A DNA stretch of 64,000 bases from Paenibacillus methanolicus (GCF_008124765.1 NZ_VNHS01000002.1:124001-188000); one strand, 5' to 3'; shown: positions 7,797 through 16,633, numbered from the stretch's first letter. Translations and numbers: made by a program. The notes: a model not told the origin generated them from the letters alone.

Positions 7797-8837
7797 ATGA
7801 AGATCGGTCAGGCACGCTCGGCGGCCGAAGAATGGGTACGCCTGCACGCGAGCAAGACGGCGGGATTCGCCGGCGCCTACTACAGCGGATCCACCGTAGG
7901 CAGGCCGGACGGCGAAGAGCTGCCTTCCGCCTCCGACGTCGATATCGTCATCGTCATCGAGGCCGAGCATCCGCCGATGAAGCCGGGCAAATTCCGCTAT
8001 CGGGAAGCGCTTCTCGAAGCGACATACCTCGCAGCCGGCCAGCTTGCTTCCGCCGATGAGGTGCTAACCTCCTATCACCTGGCCGGCAGCTTCAGGGTTG
8101 ACGCTATTATCGCCGATCCGACCGGTAGGCTGCGGATTTTGCAAGCCGAGGTTGCCCGGAGGTTCCGCGAACACGGAATGGTCCGGCTGCGCTGCCAAGA
8201 GGCGCATGACCGCGTTTATAACGGCCTCCGCGCGATCGATGCGGAGGCCCCGCTGCACGATTTGGCGACGTCCTGGCTGTTCCCGACCGGCATCATGGCG
8301 CACCTGCCGCTTGTAGCGACCCTGCGCAATCCGACCGTACGGCAGCGTTACGCCGCCGCACGGGAGGCGCTCGCCGACTGCGGCCGCGACGCGCTGTACG
8401 GCAAGCTGCTGGAGCAGCTGGGCTGCGCGAATTGGAGCCCGGACCAAACCATGCGGCACCTGCGGCAGCTGGAACGAACCTTCGATGCGGCGGCCGCGGC
8501 CGCGAAGACGCCCTTCTTCTTCAGCTCCGACATCACCGAAGCCGCCAAGCCGATCGCGATCGACGGCAGCATCGCCCTAATCCGAGCGGGCATGCACCGG
8601 GAAGCGGTCTTCTGGATCGCCGCGACATTCGCGCGCTGCCATAAAATATTGGCCGCGGATGCCGGCCGCAAGCTGCAGGAGACGCATCTGCCGGCTTTTC
8701 GAAACTTGCTGGCCGACCTCGGCCTGCGCGAAAGACACGATTTCTTAGCGCGAGCGGAGCAGTCGCTGCGTTTGTTGCCCGAGCAGTGGGCGGAGATGGA
8801 GACGATAATGTCGACGAATCCGGATATACGCAAGTAG
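7797..8837 (+). CDS. nucleotidyltransferase-domain protein
   Basis: The 346-residue protein has an N-terminal minimal nucleotidyltransferase core: GS at residues 31-32 and the metal-binding Asp-x-Asp at D47/D49 in SASDVDIVIVIE. The remainder is helical and resembles the C-terminal part of aminoglycoside/kanamycin nucleotidyltransferase-like proteins. Transfer of a nucleotide to a small molecule is the general family activity; the acceptor is unknown and resistance should not be assumed. GGAGGAG lies six bases before the ATG at 7797. A TTG two codons earlier overlaps the ribosome site and was rejected. Confidence 0.75.
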   Translation: MKIGQARSAAEEWVRLHASKTAGFAGAYYSGSTVGRPDGEELPSASDVDIVIVIEAEHPPMKPGKFRYREALLEATYLAAGQLASADEVLTSYHLAGSFRVDAIIADPTGRLRILQAEVARRFREHGMVRLRCQEAHDRVYNGLRAIDAEAPLHDLATSWLFPTGIMAHLPLVATLRNPTVRQRYAAAREALADCGRDALYGKLLEQLGCANWSPDQTMRHLRQLERTFDAAAAAAKTPFFFSSDITEAAKPIAIDGSIALIRAGMHREAVFWIAATFARCHKILAADAGRKLQETHLPAFRNLLADLGLRERHDFLARAEQSLRLLPEQWAEMETIMSTNPDIRK

Positions 8838-8886
8838 ACAAAGCGCCTCCTTCAACTCGATACTTCCTATTAATAACCTACTATAC

Positions 8887-8931
8887 TTGTGAAAGTCGAA
8901 AGAAACGGGTACACTAGAAGTAACATTCTAG
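8887..8931 (+). promoter_or_regulatory. promoter and palindromic operator of the monooxygenase gene
   Basis: TTGTGA (8887-8892) and TACACT (8910-8915) are spaced by 17 bases. The perfect inverted repeat CTAGAA-6-TTCTAG (8914-8931) starts in the -10 box and runs into the AGGAGG ribosome site, so a bound repressor would block both initiation steps. Confidence 0.5.
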
Positions 8932-8943
8932 GAGGCGAATCAT

Positions 8944-10005
8944 ATGACCGACCACGCACGCACGATGGAAATTGGAATCAGCACCTTTTTGGAGACGACG
9001 CCGGACCCGGCCACGGGGGTAATCATGAGCCACGCGGAGCGGCTGCGCAATGCGGTCGAAGAGATCGTATTGGCCGATCAAGTCGGCCTTGACGTATACG
9101 GGATCGGCGAGCATCACCGCCCGGATTACGCCGGCAGCGCGCCGGTGACCGTCTTGGCGGCCGCGGCCGCGATGACGAAGCACATTCGGCTGACGAGCGC
9201 CGTCACCGTCCTTTCCTCGGACGACCCCGTGCGCGTGTATCAGCAATTCGCGACGCTCGACGGCATCTCGAACGGACGCGCGGAAATCATGGCCGGCCGC
9301 GGTTCGTTCATCGAGTCCTTCCCGCTGTTCGGCTACGATCTGAACGATTACGACGAGCTGTTCGAAGAAAAGCTCGAGCTGCTGCTGGCCATCCGTCAAT
9401 CCGAGAAGGTCAGCTGGCGCGGCGGCCATCGGCCGGCGATTCATAACTTAGGCGTCTATCCGCGCGCGGTGCAAGACCCGCTCCCGGTGTGGATCGCCAG
9501 CGGCGGCAACCCGGAGTCGGCGATCCGCGCGGGTATGCTCGGTCTGCCGATCGCCTTCGCGATCATCGGGGGCATGCCGGAGAAATTCGCGCCGCTCGTC
9601 GAGCTGTACAAGCAAGCCGCGATTCGCGCCGGCCATGATCCGCGCAAGCTGCAGATCGCGACGCACTCGCACGGTTTCGTCGCAGACACGACGGAGGTGG
9701 CTGCGGAATCGTTCTATCTTCCGACGCAAGCGCAGATGAACGTCATCGGCCGCGAGCGCGGCTGGGGACAACCGTATGACCGCGCGACCTTCGACGCCGC
9801 GCGCAGCCTGCGGGGAGCGCTCTACGTCGGCGATCCGGAATACGTGGCGGAGAAAATTGTGCTCCTGCGGCAAAATCTCGGCGTCACTCGCTTCTTCCTG
9901 CACGTCAACGTCGGCACGATGCCCCACCGCGAAGTGCTGCGGGCGATCGAGCTGCTCGGCACGCGCGTCGCGCCGATCGTGCGCAAGGAGCTGGCGAAAG
10001 CTTAA
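8944..10005 (+). CDS. LLM-class flavin-dependent oxidoreductase
   Basis: The 353-residue protein is a bacterial-luciferase-like TIM barrel. It shows the N-terminal strand [14 protein letters not shown], the conserved [10 protein letters not shown] segment at about 57-66, a flavin-contact region [19 protein letters not shown], and [12 protein letters not shown]. Members use reduced FMN to oxidise diverse small molecules; the substrate is not predictable. AGGAGG precedes the ATG by 8 bases. It is a single-gene unit between a palindromic operator and a strong terminator. Confidence 0.85.
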   Translation: MTDHARTMEIGISTFLETTPDPATGVIMSHAERLRNAVEEIVLADQVGLDVYGIGEHHRPDYAGSAPVTVLAAAAAMTKHIRLTSAVTVLSSDDPVRVYQQFATLDGISNGRAEIMAGRGSFIESFPLFGYDLNDYDELFEEKLELLLAIRQSEKVSWRGGHRPAIHNLGVYPRAVQDPLPVWIASGGNPESAIRAGMLGLPIAFAIIGGMPEKFAPLVELYKQAAIRAGHDPRKLQIATHSHGFVADTTEVAAESFYLPTQAQMNVIGRERGWGQPYDRATFDAARSLRGALYVGDPEYVAEKIVLLRQNLGVTRFFLHVNVGTMPHREVLRAIELLGTRVAPIVRKELAKA

Positions 10006-10034
10006 GTTTGCGGAATCCTGCTCTCATGAACGCG

Positions 10035-10071
10035 AAAGCAGCGGATGGCATAACGCCGTCCGCTGCTTTTT
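10035..10071 (+). terminator. intrinsic terminator after monooxygenase gene
   Basis: AAAGCAGCGGA pairs with TCCGCTGCTTT and is followed by a T5 run. Confidence 0.85.
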
Positions 10072-10172
10072 ACTTATCCATCGCAAGTACTAACGCCACT
10101 ACCCCCCGCTGCGAATTACGGACGATCGTATGGCGTTTTTGGATAGAGCGTCGTCCCGTCCGCCGCTAACCC

Positions 10173-10676
10173 TTAAATTTCGATCGGCGCATTTACCGGC
10201 GTTTTATAATAAACGAACCATAGGCGGGCACCCTCAGGCGTCGCGACGATTTTGGCCATCTGGTCGATCGTCCCGTTCTGCATGCGAATCCGAACCGTTG
10301 CAATACTCGGATCATCCAGCGCCCCATACGTATAGTTCGCCGGTATGTCCCGGTTGTTGCTTGCAAGCCAGCTTAATCCCGAGTCAGTCTCCGATTTCGA
10401 ATCCGAGTCCAACTCCACGCTGCCTTCACCGATTACCCATCGCTAATCGTCCCCGGACAGTCGGACGAAACCGGCGTTCAGGCGCCCTGCATCATCCCGG
10501 TAAAAAATATGAAGACCATCGCGCAGCGGTTCCATGTGCAAGATTTGCTCTATGGGCTTCTTGGCAGCCTCAATCGCCGACTTCACCTCGTCCGCAATGA
10601 TGCGAGGCTCCGGTCCCGAGCAGCCTGACAGCCCAGGCAGAAGCAGAATGAGACAAAGCGCAACCGTAAGTTTCAA
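10173..10676 (-). pseudogene. lipoprotein gene interrupted by an in-frame TAG
   Basis: A TTG start at 10676, seven bases after AGGAGG, opens a lipoprotein signal peptide (hydrophobic stretch, then LSGC lipobox at about residue 18). The frame runs to a TAG at 10443-10445 after ...RLSGDD and continues in the same frame without a break (RWVIGEGSV...) to 10173, giving about 167 residues in all. The residues around the stop (GDD-stop-RWVIGEG) read naturally if the TAG were TGG (Trp), a single-base change. Both halves belong to one gene of unknown function found as small secreted Paenibacillus-type lipoproteins. Translational readthrough or a sequencing error are alternatives. Confidence 0.65.
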
Positions 10677-10884
10677 GTTAGCTCCTCCTCTCGACTTCCA
10701 CAATTATCCAATTTAACCGATAAGCTGCAGCGTGAATAGCTCGCCTTTACCGCATGTATAACGCGCCGGCGAGAAACTCCGACCTAATCCCTGTACTTCA
10801 CCCGGGTTTCGCATGCTATAATCTTGTCTAGCGTTCGTATTGGCAAATGTGACCAACACGCATCTACGACATGGAGGGAAGGAA

Positions 10885-12108
10885 ATGAAAAAATCCGTTT
10901 CGGACGCGATGCTATTCCGAACCCGGGGGCATGCCGACTCCGGGAAAGTGTCCTTTATCGAACTATTCTTCGATCTGATCTTCGTCTTCGCCGTTACGCA
11001 GCTGTCGCACTCCTTCCTGGAGCACTTCACGCTGGAGGGCGCCATTCGGCTGGTGCTGCTGACGATGGCCGTCTGGTGGGTATGGATCTTCACGGCGTGG
11101 GTCATCAACTGGCTGAACCCCGAGACGATTCCGGTGCGGCTCCTGCTGATCGGCCTCATGCTGCTCGGCCTTGTCATGTCCACCTCGATTCCCGAGGCCT
11201 TCGAGACGACCGGCTTGTATTTCGCCCTATCGTACGCGCTCTTCCAGATCGGGCGTTCCGCCTTCACCGTATGGATGCTGCGCAAAGGCTCGCAACAGCT
11301 GCGGATCAATTTCATCCGCATTCTCAGCTGGCTGACCCTCTCCGGCATCTTCTGGATCGCGGGCGGCCTTGCGCATGACGAGTGGCGGCTTGCGCTGTGG
11401 GCGGCCGCGCTTGCGATCGAATACGCCGCGCCGTCTCTCGGCTTCTGGACCCCCAAGCTCGGCAAGACGCCGACCGCCGTCTGGGATGTGGAAGGCTCCC
11501 ACATGGCCGAGCGATGCGGCTTGTTCATCATTATCGCGCTCGGCGAATCGGTGCTGGTGACGGGCGCGACCTTCGCGAAGCTCGAATGGACCCCGGTCAC
11601 GCTCGCCGCGTTCGCGATCGCGTTCGTCGGCACGGTGGCGATGTGGTGGATTTATTTCGATACGACGGCCAAAACCGGTCACCACTTCATCGCCCACTCC
11701 GAAGATCCGGGACGGGTCGCGCGCTCGGCGTACACGTATACGCATCTGCTGCTCGTCGCGGGCGTCATCATCTCCGCCGTTGCCGACGAGCTGATGCTCG
11801 CGCATCCGACCGGCCACATGGAGCTGAAGACGGCCGCGGTCGTGGTCGGCGGACCGTGGCTGTTCCTGCTCGGCAATCTGCTGTTCATGCGAATCGTCGT
11901 CGGCGCTACGCCGCTCCCTTATTTGACCGGGCTGATCGCGCTTGCGCTGCTCTTCCCGCTGGCCGGCGTCCTCAACGCGCTCACGCTGGCGCTGCTGAGC
12001 GTAATCGTGCTGATCGCCGTATCGGCGTGGGGGCACGCATACTCGGAGCGGCTGTGCCGGTTGCAGCCGGCCAAAGCCGCAGCGCATTCCCGCACGACAT
12101 CCGGTTAA
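10885..12108 (+). CDS. ltrA: low temperature requirement protein A family membrane protein
   Basis: The 407-residue LtrA-family protein has about twelve hydrophobic helices. The family signature near the N-terminus reads SFIELFFDLIFVFAVTQLSHSF, seen at about residues 24-45. LtrA was named in Listeria for growth at low temperature, but the biochemical role is not established. The ATG at 10885 has GGAGGGAAGGA just upstream; the open frame before it lacks a ribosome site. A TATAAT hexamer lies about 65 bases upstream. It is a single gene ending at a large stem-loop. Confidence 0.85.
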   Translation: MKKSVSDAMLFRTRGHADSGKVSFIELFFDLIFVFAVTQLSHSFLEHFTLEGAIRLVLLTMAVWWVWIFTAWVINWLNPETIPVRLLLIGLMLLGLVMSTSIPEAFETTGLYFALSYALFQIGRSAFTVWMLRKGSQQLRINFIRILSWLTLSGIFWIAGGLAHDEWRLALWAAALAIEYAAPSLGFWTPKLGKTPTAVWDVEGSHMAERCGLFIIIALGESVLVTGATFAKLEWTPVTLAAFAIAFVGTVAMWWIYFDTTAKTGHHFIAHSEDPGRVARSAYTYTHLLLVAGVIISAVADELMLAHPTGHMELKTAAVVVGGPWLFLLGNLLFMRIVVGATPLPYLTGLIALALLFPLAGVLNALTLALLSVIVLIAVSAWGHAYSERLCRLQPAKAAAHSRTTSG

Positions 12109-12115
12109 ACGAACG

Positions 12116-12177
12116 CAAAGACCATCCGCAAGGATCTGTCGGCTCCTCCGGGGCCAGCTTCCTTCGGGTGGTCTTTG
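12116..12177 (+). terminator. long-looped terminator after ltrA
   Basis: CAAAGACCAtCCG pairs with CGGgTGGTCTTTG around a 36-base loop that itself can fold. It separates ltrA from the convergent grpB pseudogene. Confidence 0.55.
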
Positions 12178-12197
12178 TCGTTGTCTTAATAGTTGTC

Positions 12198-12815
12198 TTA
12201 GCCTCGCTCTTGCTCCGCCGCCCGCAGCGCCTCCAGAATAAAGGGCGACTTCGCCTTTCGTATAGGCCGCGCGATCGGCCGAATGCGCAGCCGCCAGGCG
12301 CAACTTGACGGCGTAATAGGCGTCGCGCGCCGCCGGATTTCCCCGCAAGTAATCCCGGAACCGGATGACGCGCACCCACGATTCGCTGCCCAACCGGTAG
12401 ACATGCAGGTGATGCGTCCCCGCCCCGCGCGGTCCGCGCCGGAAGAAGCGTCGCTCCGGGAATTCGGCGTGTTCTACGTGCCCGTAGCCGAACACGGCAA
12501 GCGGCGCGTTCCACGCATCCGCCATGCTTAACGTCTCGATGCATGCGGCGATATCCAAGATGGGCTTGGCGCCTAGCCCCGGTACGGACGTGCTGCCAAT
12601 ATGTTCAAATACAAGCGTTATATGTTTCACGCAGATAAGTCATCTTGTATTTCTCTGGAACGAAACGCGCATCGCCGCTAAAAGACGGCGCTAGCCGTTT
12701 CGCCTTGTATCGCCAGGACGCTTCGGCCGAACAGACGCGCGAGAAGCGCCTGCTCCCGTTCGATTTCGAGCGCCCATTCCGCCCGATACGGTACAATGCA
12801 TACCGTCCGCTCCAT
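12198..12815 (-). pseudogene. GrpB/UPF0157 family gene, split by an inserted repeat and frameshifted
   Basis: Reading from ATG 12815 gives the normal family N-terminus (CIVPYRAEWALEIEREQALL..., then RSVLAI) until it runs into element I copy B and a TAG. After the element the family continues with FEHIGSTSVPGLGAKPI. Deleting the 96-base element plus one TA joins the parts as LAI-FEHIGSTS in frame. A second lesion lies at about 12250-12257: one extra base shifts AYTK-AKSPFILEALRAAEQERG out of phase, so the natural stop at 12198 is reached only after correction. The gene cannot make a full-length product. Confidence 0.9.
12610..12709 (+). mobile_element. element I, copy B: MITE-like insertion with TA duplication
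   Basis: The 96-base element (12612-12707) starts CAAGCG, ends CGCCTTG and is bounded on both sides by TA. It contains two hairpins. The first (12612-12647) is CAAG...CTTG. The second is built from CGAAACG-5-CGCCG-8-CGGCG-5-CGTTTCG with perfect arms. It encodes nothing. Excision with one TA restores the grpB reading frame, which shows it arrived by insertion. TA duplication is typical of the Tc1/mariner-IS630 group, so it is probably mobilised in trans by such a transposase, which is not in this window. Confidence 0.85.
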
Positions 12816-12872
12816 GAGACCGTCACCTCCCGATCATTCCTACGCGTTCGCGTTATCTTGCATCGCCGCCAA

Positions 12873-12986
12873 TCACGGCGCGAAATCCGCGTGCAGAAAA
12901 CGGTAAATCAAAAAGGCGATCCATCCCAACATCGCGGCCAAGACTAGCAAAATCATCCACCATCCGTGCTTGAGCAGAAAGTTCAA
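12873..12986 (-). CDS. 37-residue single-pass membrane protein
   Basis: A TTG start at 12986 with GGGAGGG six bases upstream opens a 37-codon frame ending TGA. It reads NFLLKHGWWMILLVLAAM, then further hydrophobic residues, then YRFLHADFAP. It is one transmembrane helix with a Lys/His on the N-terminal side and a short polar tail. No family is recognised; function unknown. It lies directly upstream of the grpB pseudogene on the same strand and may have shared a transcript with it. Confidence 0.55.
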   Translation of the reverse strand: MNFLLKHGWWMILLVLAAMLGWIAFLIYRFLHADFAP

Positions 12987-13126
12987 CGTCGTCCCTCCCG
13001 TCCCCCAGCGCCGGCGCAACGAAACGATCGTCAGGCAGCCGGGCGGTGCTGTTCTGATAGTTCACATTATCCGGGGCGGGCTCGATGCCGGGAAGTACCA
13101 TTTTTGTCTGGTACCGCATAATGTCG

Positions 13127-13704
13127 CTAAGTTGACGGAGACTTCGTATGTGGGGCGTAGACGCTGTCATCCCGCTGTGCCCGATAGGCGTGATATTCGC
13201 CGTTGGCGCAATGAAACCGAACGAACGCCTCATTGGACAATTCGTGAAAATAACTATGAACGACGCGGCATATGCCGCCATGCGTCACGAACAGCACGCT
13301 CCCGCCCGGATACCGGGACAGCGTCTCATCGATCAGCCCGTACACCCTGTGCGCGACCTGCAAAATCGATTCGCCGCCGGGCAATTTTGCGGCAAATTGC
13401 TGTTTCGCATGCCGGAATGCTTCGTCATCGCGGGCCGCGCCTTCGTAAATCCGTAATGCTGCTCGATCAGCCGGTCATCCTTTGTTATATGGACACCCCG
13501 AGCGTTGGCAATGATTTCCGCCGTCCTCCTTGCCCTCGCAAGCGGCGAAGCGATAATCGCGTCAAAATGGCGGTCTGCCAACGAGGCCGCGATAGCCCGC
13601 GCCTGCTCCTCGCCCTTCGCCGTGAGCGGGATGTCCGTCCTGCCGCACACGCGGTTCTGCGCGTTCCATTCGGTCTGTCCGTGCCGGACGACGTATAGCT
13701 CCAA
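13127..13704 (-). pseudogene. histidine phosphatase family gene with one-base deletion
   Basis: The N-terminal part (from ATG 13704) has the phosphohistidine motif RHGQTEW at residues 7-13 and the following SPLARARRTAEII. After IEQHYG the frame changes near 13449-13453. The next frame continues IYEGAARDDEAFRHAKQQF and then PGGESILQV...VTHGGICRVV, holding the second catalytic histidine, to the stop at 13127. Adding one base restores a 192-residue phosphoglycerate-mutase-like protein. No slippery heptamer is visible, so this is a broken gene or a sequencing error. Confidence 0.8.
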
Positions 13705-13725
13705 TACAACGCTCCTCTCTTCCGC

Positions 13726-14769
13726 CTAACTACTTCCAAGCAGCCACCGGAACCATCTCCCATGTCCATCTGTCTCCGCCAAAACCAGGCTGCGCTGCCG
13801 CCGTCCCTTCTGCCAATAATCGAGATGAAGCAGCGGATCCTGCATATTGTTATACAAATGAAAAATATCCCGAGACATGCCTATCTGGTCAAGCTGCGCC
13901 ATCAACTGATTTTTCTCCACATAGCTGAACTGATTCGCCACGTGGGTATGAAACACGCATACAGCCGCCTCCTTCGGCATGGCCGATACAAGACCAGCTA
14001 GCAGCGCGAGAGCGTCCCCTTCCACTAGATCGGGCCGGCACGCATGGACAAGCTTTGCCGCCGAGTCCAGCCTAGTTCTGCGATCATGATGTTCCGGCCA
14101 AATCAACGCTTTCAGCCACAAGGCATCCTCCTCCCGTCCAAGATCGTTGACATGCAAGTCAATTCCGATTCGGGCGGCGACTGGCGGGCTCAGCTTCCGA
14201 AGGCTCGGCTGGCGCTTACCTCGAATCTCCGAGTCGAGACGGACCAAGGAGGCGGGGCTACCGTACGCATCGACGCCGTTATATCGGTAGGCATACCGAT
14301 CCCACAACAGCTGCAGTCCCGCGCTGGTGCCGATTTCGACGAGCGTCAACGGCCGAGAGGCGATTGCGTAAATCTCGCAAAAAGCAGGGTACAGGTATGC
14401 ACAGCGTCCAACTTCGTTCGTCTGCACGCGCCTGCTCTCCAGCAAGGCGACCAGCTCCTGCGCATGGCGACGGCAGAAGTCTCGAAAGCAAGGGAAAGCC
14501 AGCGCCTCCGGACGGGCAATCGGGGTAAGGCTGGGGTAATACTCCCGCAGTTCGTGAACGGCCCCCTGCATTAATAGCGCATGAACCGCGCCGAACATCA
14601 GGTTCGGGATCGGCTGGCCTGCCCTTGCGCTGGCCGCTATGCGAAGCAGCTCCTCGTCCTCGGCCAGATGAAGCGAAAGCGTCTCATACAATGGGCTAAT
14701 CCCCCGGCATTCGGCAACCGCGAACGTCTTAAATTGCTCCGCCAATCGAAATGTCTCCGTGATCCCCAC
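13726..14769 (-). CDS. DUF2332 family protein
   Basis: The 347-residue protein matches DUF2332, a family with a Rossmann-like core; LTLVEIGTSAGLQLLWDRYAY at about residues 138-158 resembles a SAM-methyltransferase motif I. The function is not established. The frame begins with GTG at 14769, only about three bases after GGAGG, so the true initiation site may be slightly different, though the conserved region (RLAEQFKTFA) starts by residue 8. It lies 21 bases downstream of the broken phosphatase gene's start on the same strand. Confidence 0.75.
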   Translation of the reverse strand: MGITETFRLAEQFKTFAVAECRGISPLYETLSLHLAEDEELLRIAASARAGQPIPNLMFGAVHALLMQGAVHELREYYPSLTPIARPEALAFPCFRDFCRRHAQELVALLESRRVQTNEVGRCAYLYPAFCEIYAIASRPLTLVEIGTSAGLQLLWDRYAYRYNGVDAYGSPASLVRLDSEIRGKRQPSLRKLSPPVAARIGIDLHVNDLGREEDALWLKALIWPEHHDRRTRLDSAAKLVHACRPDLVEGDALALLAGLVSAMPKEAAVCVFHTHVANQFSYVEKNQLMAQLDQIGMSRDIFHLYNNMQDPLLHLDYWQKGRRQRSLVLAETDGHGRWFRWLLGSS

Positions 14770-14905
14770 TCACCTCCGCCATTTATTGGCATTATAAGCC
14801 TCCTTGCCGACAGCGGGAAGATGACGTTTTTTATCGCGGCGAACGCGGATTTTAATCGGTCAAAACGATTGTATAGATGTGAACCTTGTACATTCCTATA
14901 TGTCG

Positions 14906-14932
14906 AAAAAACCATCCCTCTCAGGATGGTTT
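14906..14932 (-). terminator. intrinsic terminator after epimerase gene
   Basis: On the minus strand AAACCATCC-6-GGATGGTTT is followed by a further T run. Confidence 0.85.
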
Positions 14933-14944
14933 CGTTACTCCGAT

Positions 14945-15964
14945 TCAATTACCCTTGATCGCGGCGATCGCGCCGTCCAGCACGTCGATCACGTTGTCGC
15001 ACCAGCTGTCGAACTCGGGATCTTCCGTCTGGTATTCGGGATGGTCGAGAATATATTGGACCGTCTCCTTGATGCCCTGGTCGAACCGCTTGGTCGCCGC
15101 GAAGCCCGGCACGAGCCGCTTCAGCTTGCCGTTGTCGAACACGACGGAGTTCGCCTTGTCGCCGATCAGACCGCCCGTGTAATCTTCCTTGCTGCAGGCG
15201 GCCAGGAATGCCGATGGGACATGAACGGCTCGCAGCTTGACGCCCAGCGCATCCGCGATTGCTTCGTAAATCTGGTTCCACGTGAGCGACTCGTCCGACG
15301 TGATTTGCACGGCTTCGCCGATCGCGTGCAGGTTGCCCATCAAGCCGATGAATCCTTTGGCAAAATCGCTGTTATGCGTCATCGTCCAAAGCGAAGTGCC
15401 GTCGCCATGGATAATGACGGGCTTGTTCTCAAGCATGCGCTTGGCCACCTGCCACGAACCCCGGCTCCCGTGCACGCCGAGCGGTATCGACCGTTCGTCA
15501 TAAGTGTGGCTCGGACGGACGATCGTGATCGGGAAGCGATGCTCGCGATACTGCCGGATCAAATATTCTTCGCAGGCGATTTTGTTCCGGGAATATTCCC
15601 AGTACGGATTGGCCAGCGGCGTGCTCTCCGTAATGCGGTAGTCTGACAGCGGCTTCTGGTAAGCGGAAGCGGAGCTGATGAACATAAACTGCTTCGTCTT
15701 CCCGTGGAACAACCGGAAATCCCGCTCCAGCTGATCCGGGTGGAAGGCGATAAAATCCGCGACGACGTCGAACGACATATGCTCGATAAGCTCCGCCACG
15801 CGGGCTTCGTCGTTGATATCGGCCTGCAGCAGCCGGACGTTCTCCGGCAGACGGTCGCCGCGGTTGCCCCGGTTGAGCAGGTACAGCTCGCAGCCTTGCT
15901 CCGCCAGCTGCCGCGTGATGGCCGAACTAATAATGCCCGTTCCTCCGATGAATAGCGCTTTCAT
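14945..15964 (-). CDS. NAD-dependent epimerase/dehydratase-like extended SDR
   Basis: The 339-residue extended SDR has the Rossmann motif GGTGIIS at residues 7-13, an aspartate in LLQADINDE, the SSASAY strand, and the catalytic YSRNK (Tyr-x-x-x-Lys). It resembles nucleotide-sugar epimerases and the plant CSP41-like atypical SDRs; the substrate is unknown. The ATG at 15964 has GGAGGTG four to five bases upstream; the five extra codons in the open frame are not needed. It is monocistronic with its own terminator. Confidence 0.8.
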   Translation of the reverse strand: MKALFIGGTGIISSAITRQLAEQGCELYLLNRGNRGDRLPENVRLLQADINDEARVAELIEHMSFDVVADFIAFHPDQLERDFRLFHGKTKQFMFISSASAYQKPLSDYRITESTPLANPYWEYSRNKIACEEYLIRQYREHRFPITIVRPSHTYDERSIPLGVHGSRGSWQVAKRMLENKPVIIHGDGTSLWTMTHNSDFAKGFIGLMGNLHAIGEAVQITSDESLTWNQIYEAIADALGVKLRAVHVPSAFLAACSKEDYTGGLIGDKANSVVFDNGKLKRLVPGFAATKRFDQGIKETVQYILDHPEYQTEDPEFDSWCDNVIDVLDGAIAAIKGN

Positions 15965-16133
15965 AATCCACCTCCGCAAAGATTAAGGGCCTGTCACCCT
16001 ATCTATTCTCCGGAGCACGGGAATAGTCCTTCGCGAGATGCTTTATTGGTTAGTTTTGTCTACTTCATCGGAGCGTCCCGCAGGAAAGAGCTCGAGTACG
16101 GCCGCGACTTCGCGGCATCTTCCGAAGGAATCG

Positions 16134-16544
16134 CTATTCCCGGCACACCATCAACAGATTCCCGTCCGGGTCCTTCACGACGAACCAGTGGTCATGCTCG
16201 ATGCCGGTTACGAGGTCGGCGCCGATCTCCCGCATATATTGCAGCGAGCCTTCCAGGTCGTCCGTGAGCAGCATGAACGCCGGCGTCGCGAACGGAGGCG
16301 CGCCGCCCGGCTCGCTTCCGCCCCAGCGCGGCATCGTGTCGAGGACGATGCCCGTCCCCTCCATCGGCAGCGGGCACAGATGGCCGGCGTGCACCGGACA
16401 ATCGTCTTCGTTCAAGCCGAGCACCCGGCAATACCAGCCGCGGGCGCGCTCGATATCCCGGACGGGGATGAAAATGCCGCCGACTTTATTCTTGACCGGG
16501 CTGACGTTCGCCGCGGTCCCCTGTTCGGATCGCATGTCTGTCAT
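16134..16544 (-). CDS. VOC (glyoxalase/bleomycin-resistance fold) protein
   Basis: The 136-residue protein has the two beta-alpha-beta-beta-beta modules of the vicinal oxygen chelate superfamily. The first opens VGGIFIPVRDIERARGWY and the second closes FVVKDPDGNLLMVCRE with the usual terminal metal-side glutamate. The substrate is unknown. AAGGAGG lies upstream of the ATG at 16544. A second in-frame ATG at 16637 overlaps the AraC-gene stop codon and also has a strong GGAGGGG site, giving a possible 31-residue extension. The gene is coupled to the AraC-type regulator either way. Confidence 0.75.
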   Translation of the reverse strand: MTDMRSEQGTAANVSPVKNKVGGIFIPVRDIERARGWYCRVLGLNEDDCPVHAGHLCPLPMEGTGIVLDTMPRWGGSEPGGAPPFATPAFMLLTDDLEGSLQYMREIGADLVTGIEHDHWFVVKDPDGNLLMVCRE

Positions 16545-16633
16545 CGCTCTTCCTCCTTGGATCATCGTCAATGTTCGGGGCAGCAACCGCGGCCGATAAC
16601 TCCCCGGCAGCCGCTCCCGTTCGGATGGCATGC

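Noticed and set aside
7790..8837. Aminoglycoside resistance gene
   Set aside because: Only the general nucleotidyltransferase core is visible; no resistance-specific features could be identified.
11227..12630. 467-codon open frame on the minus strand
   Set aside because: Only its beginning (FEHIGSTSVPG to about the AYTK site) is GrpB-like; the rest is antisense of ltrA with no family resemblance.
13445..13456. Programmed frameshift in the histidine phosphatase
   Set aside because: No slippery heptamer or downstream pseudoknot is apparent; simple deletion is the better explanation.
13127..13704. Alpha-ribazole phosphatase (CobC) for the cobalamin pathway
   Set aside because: The broken histidine phosphatase is 20 kb from the operon and has only generic family motifs; nothing ties it to cobalamin.
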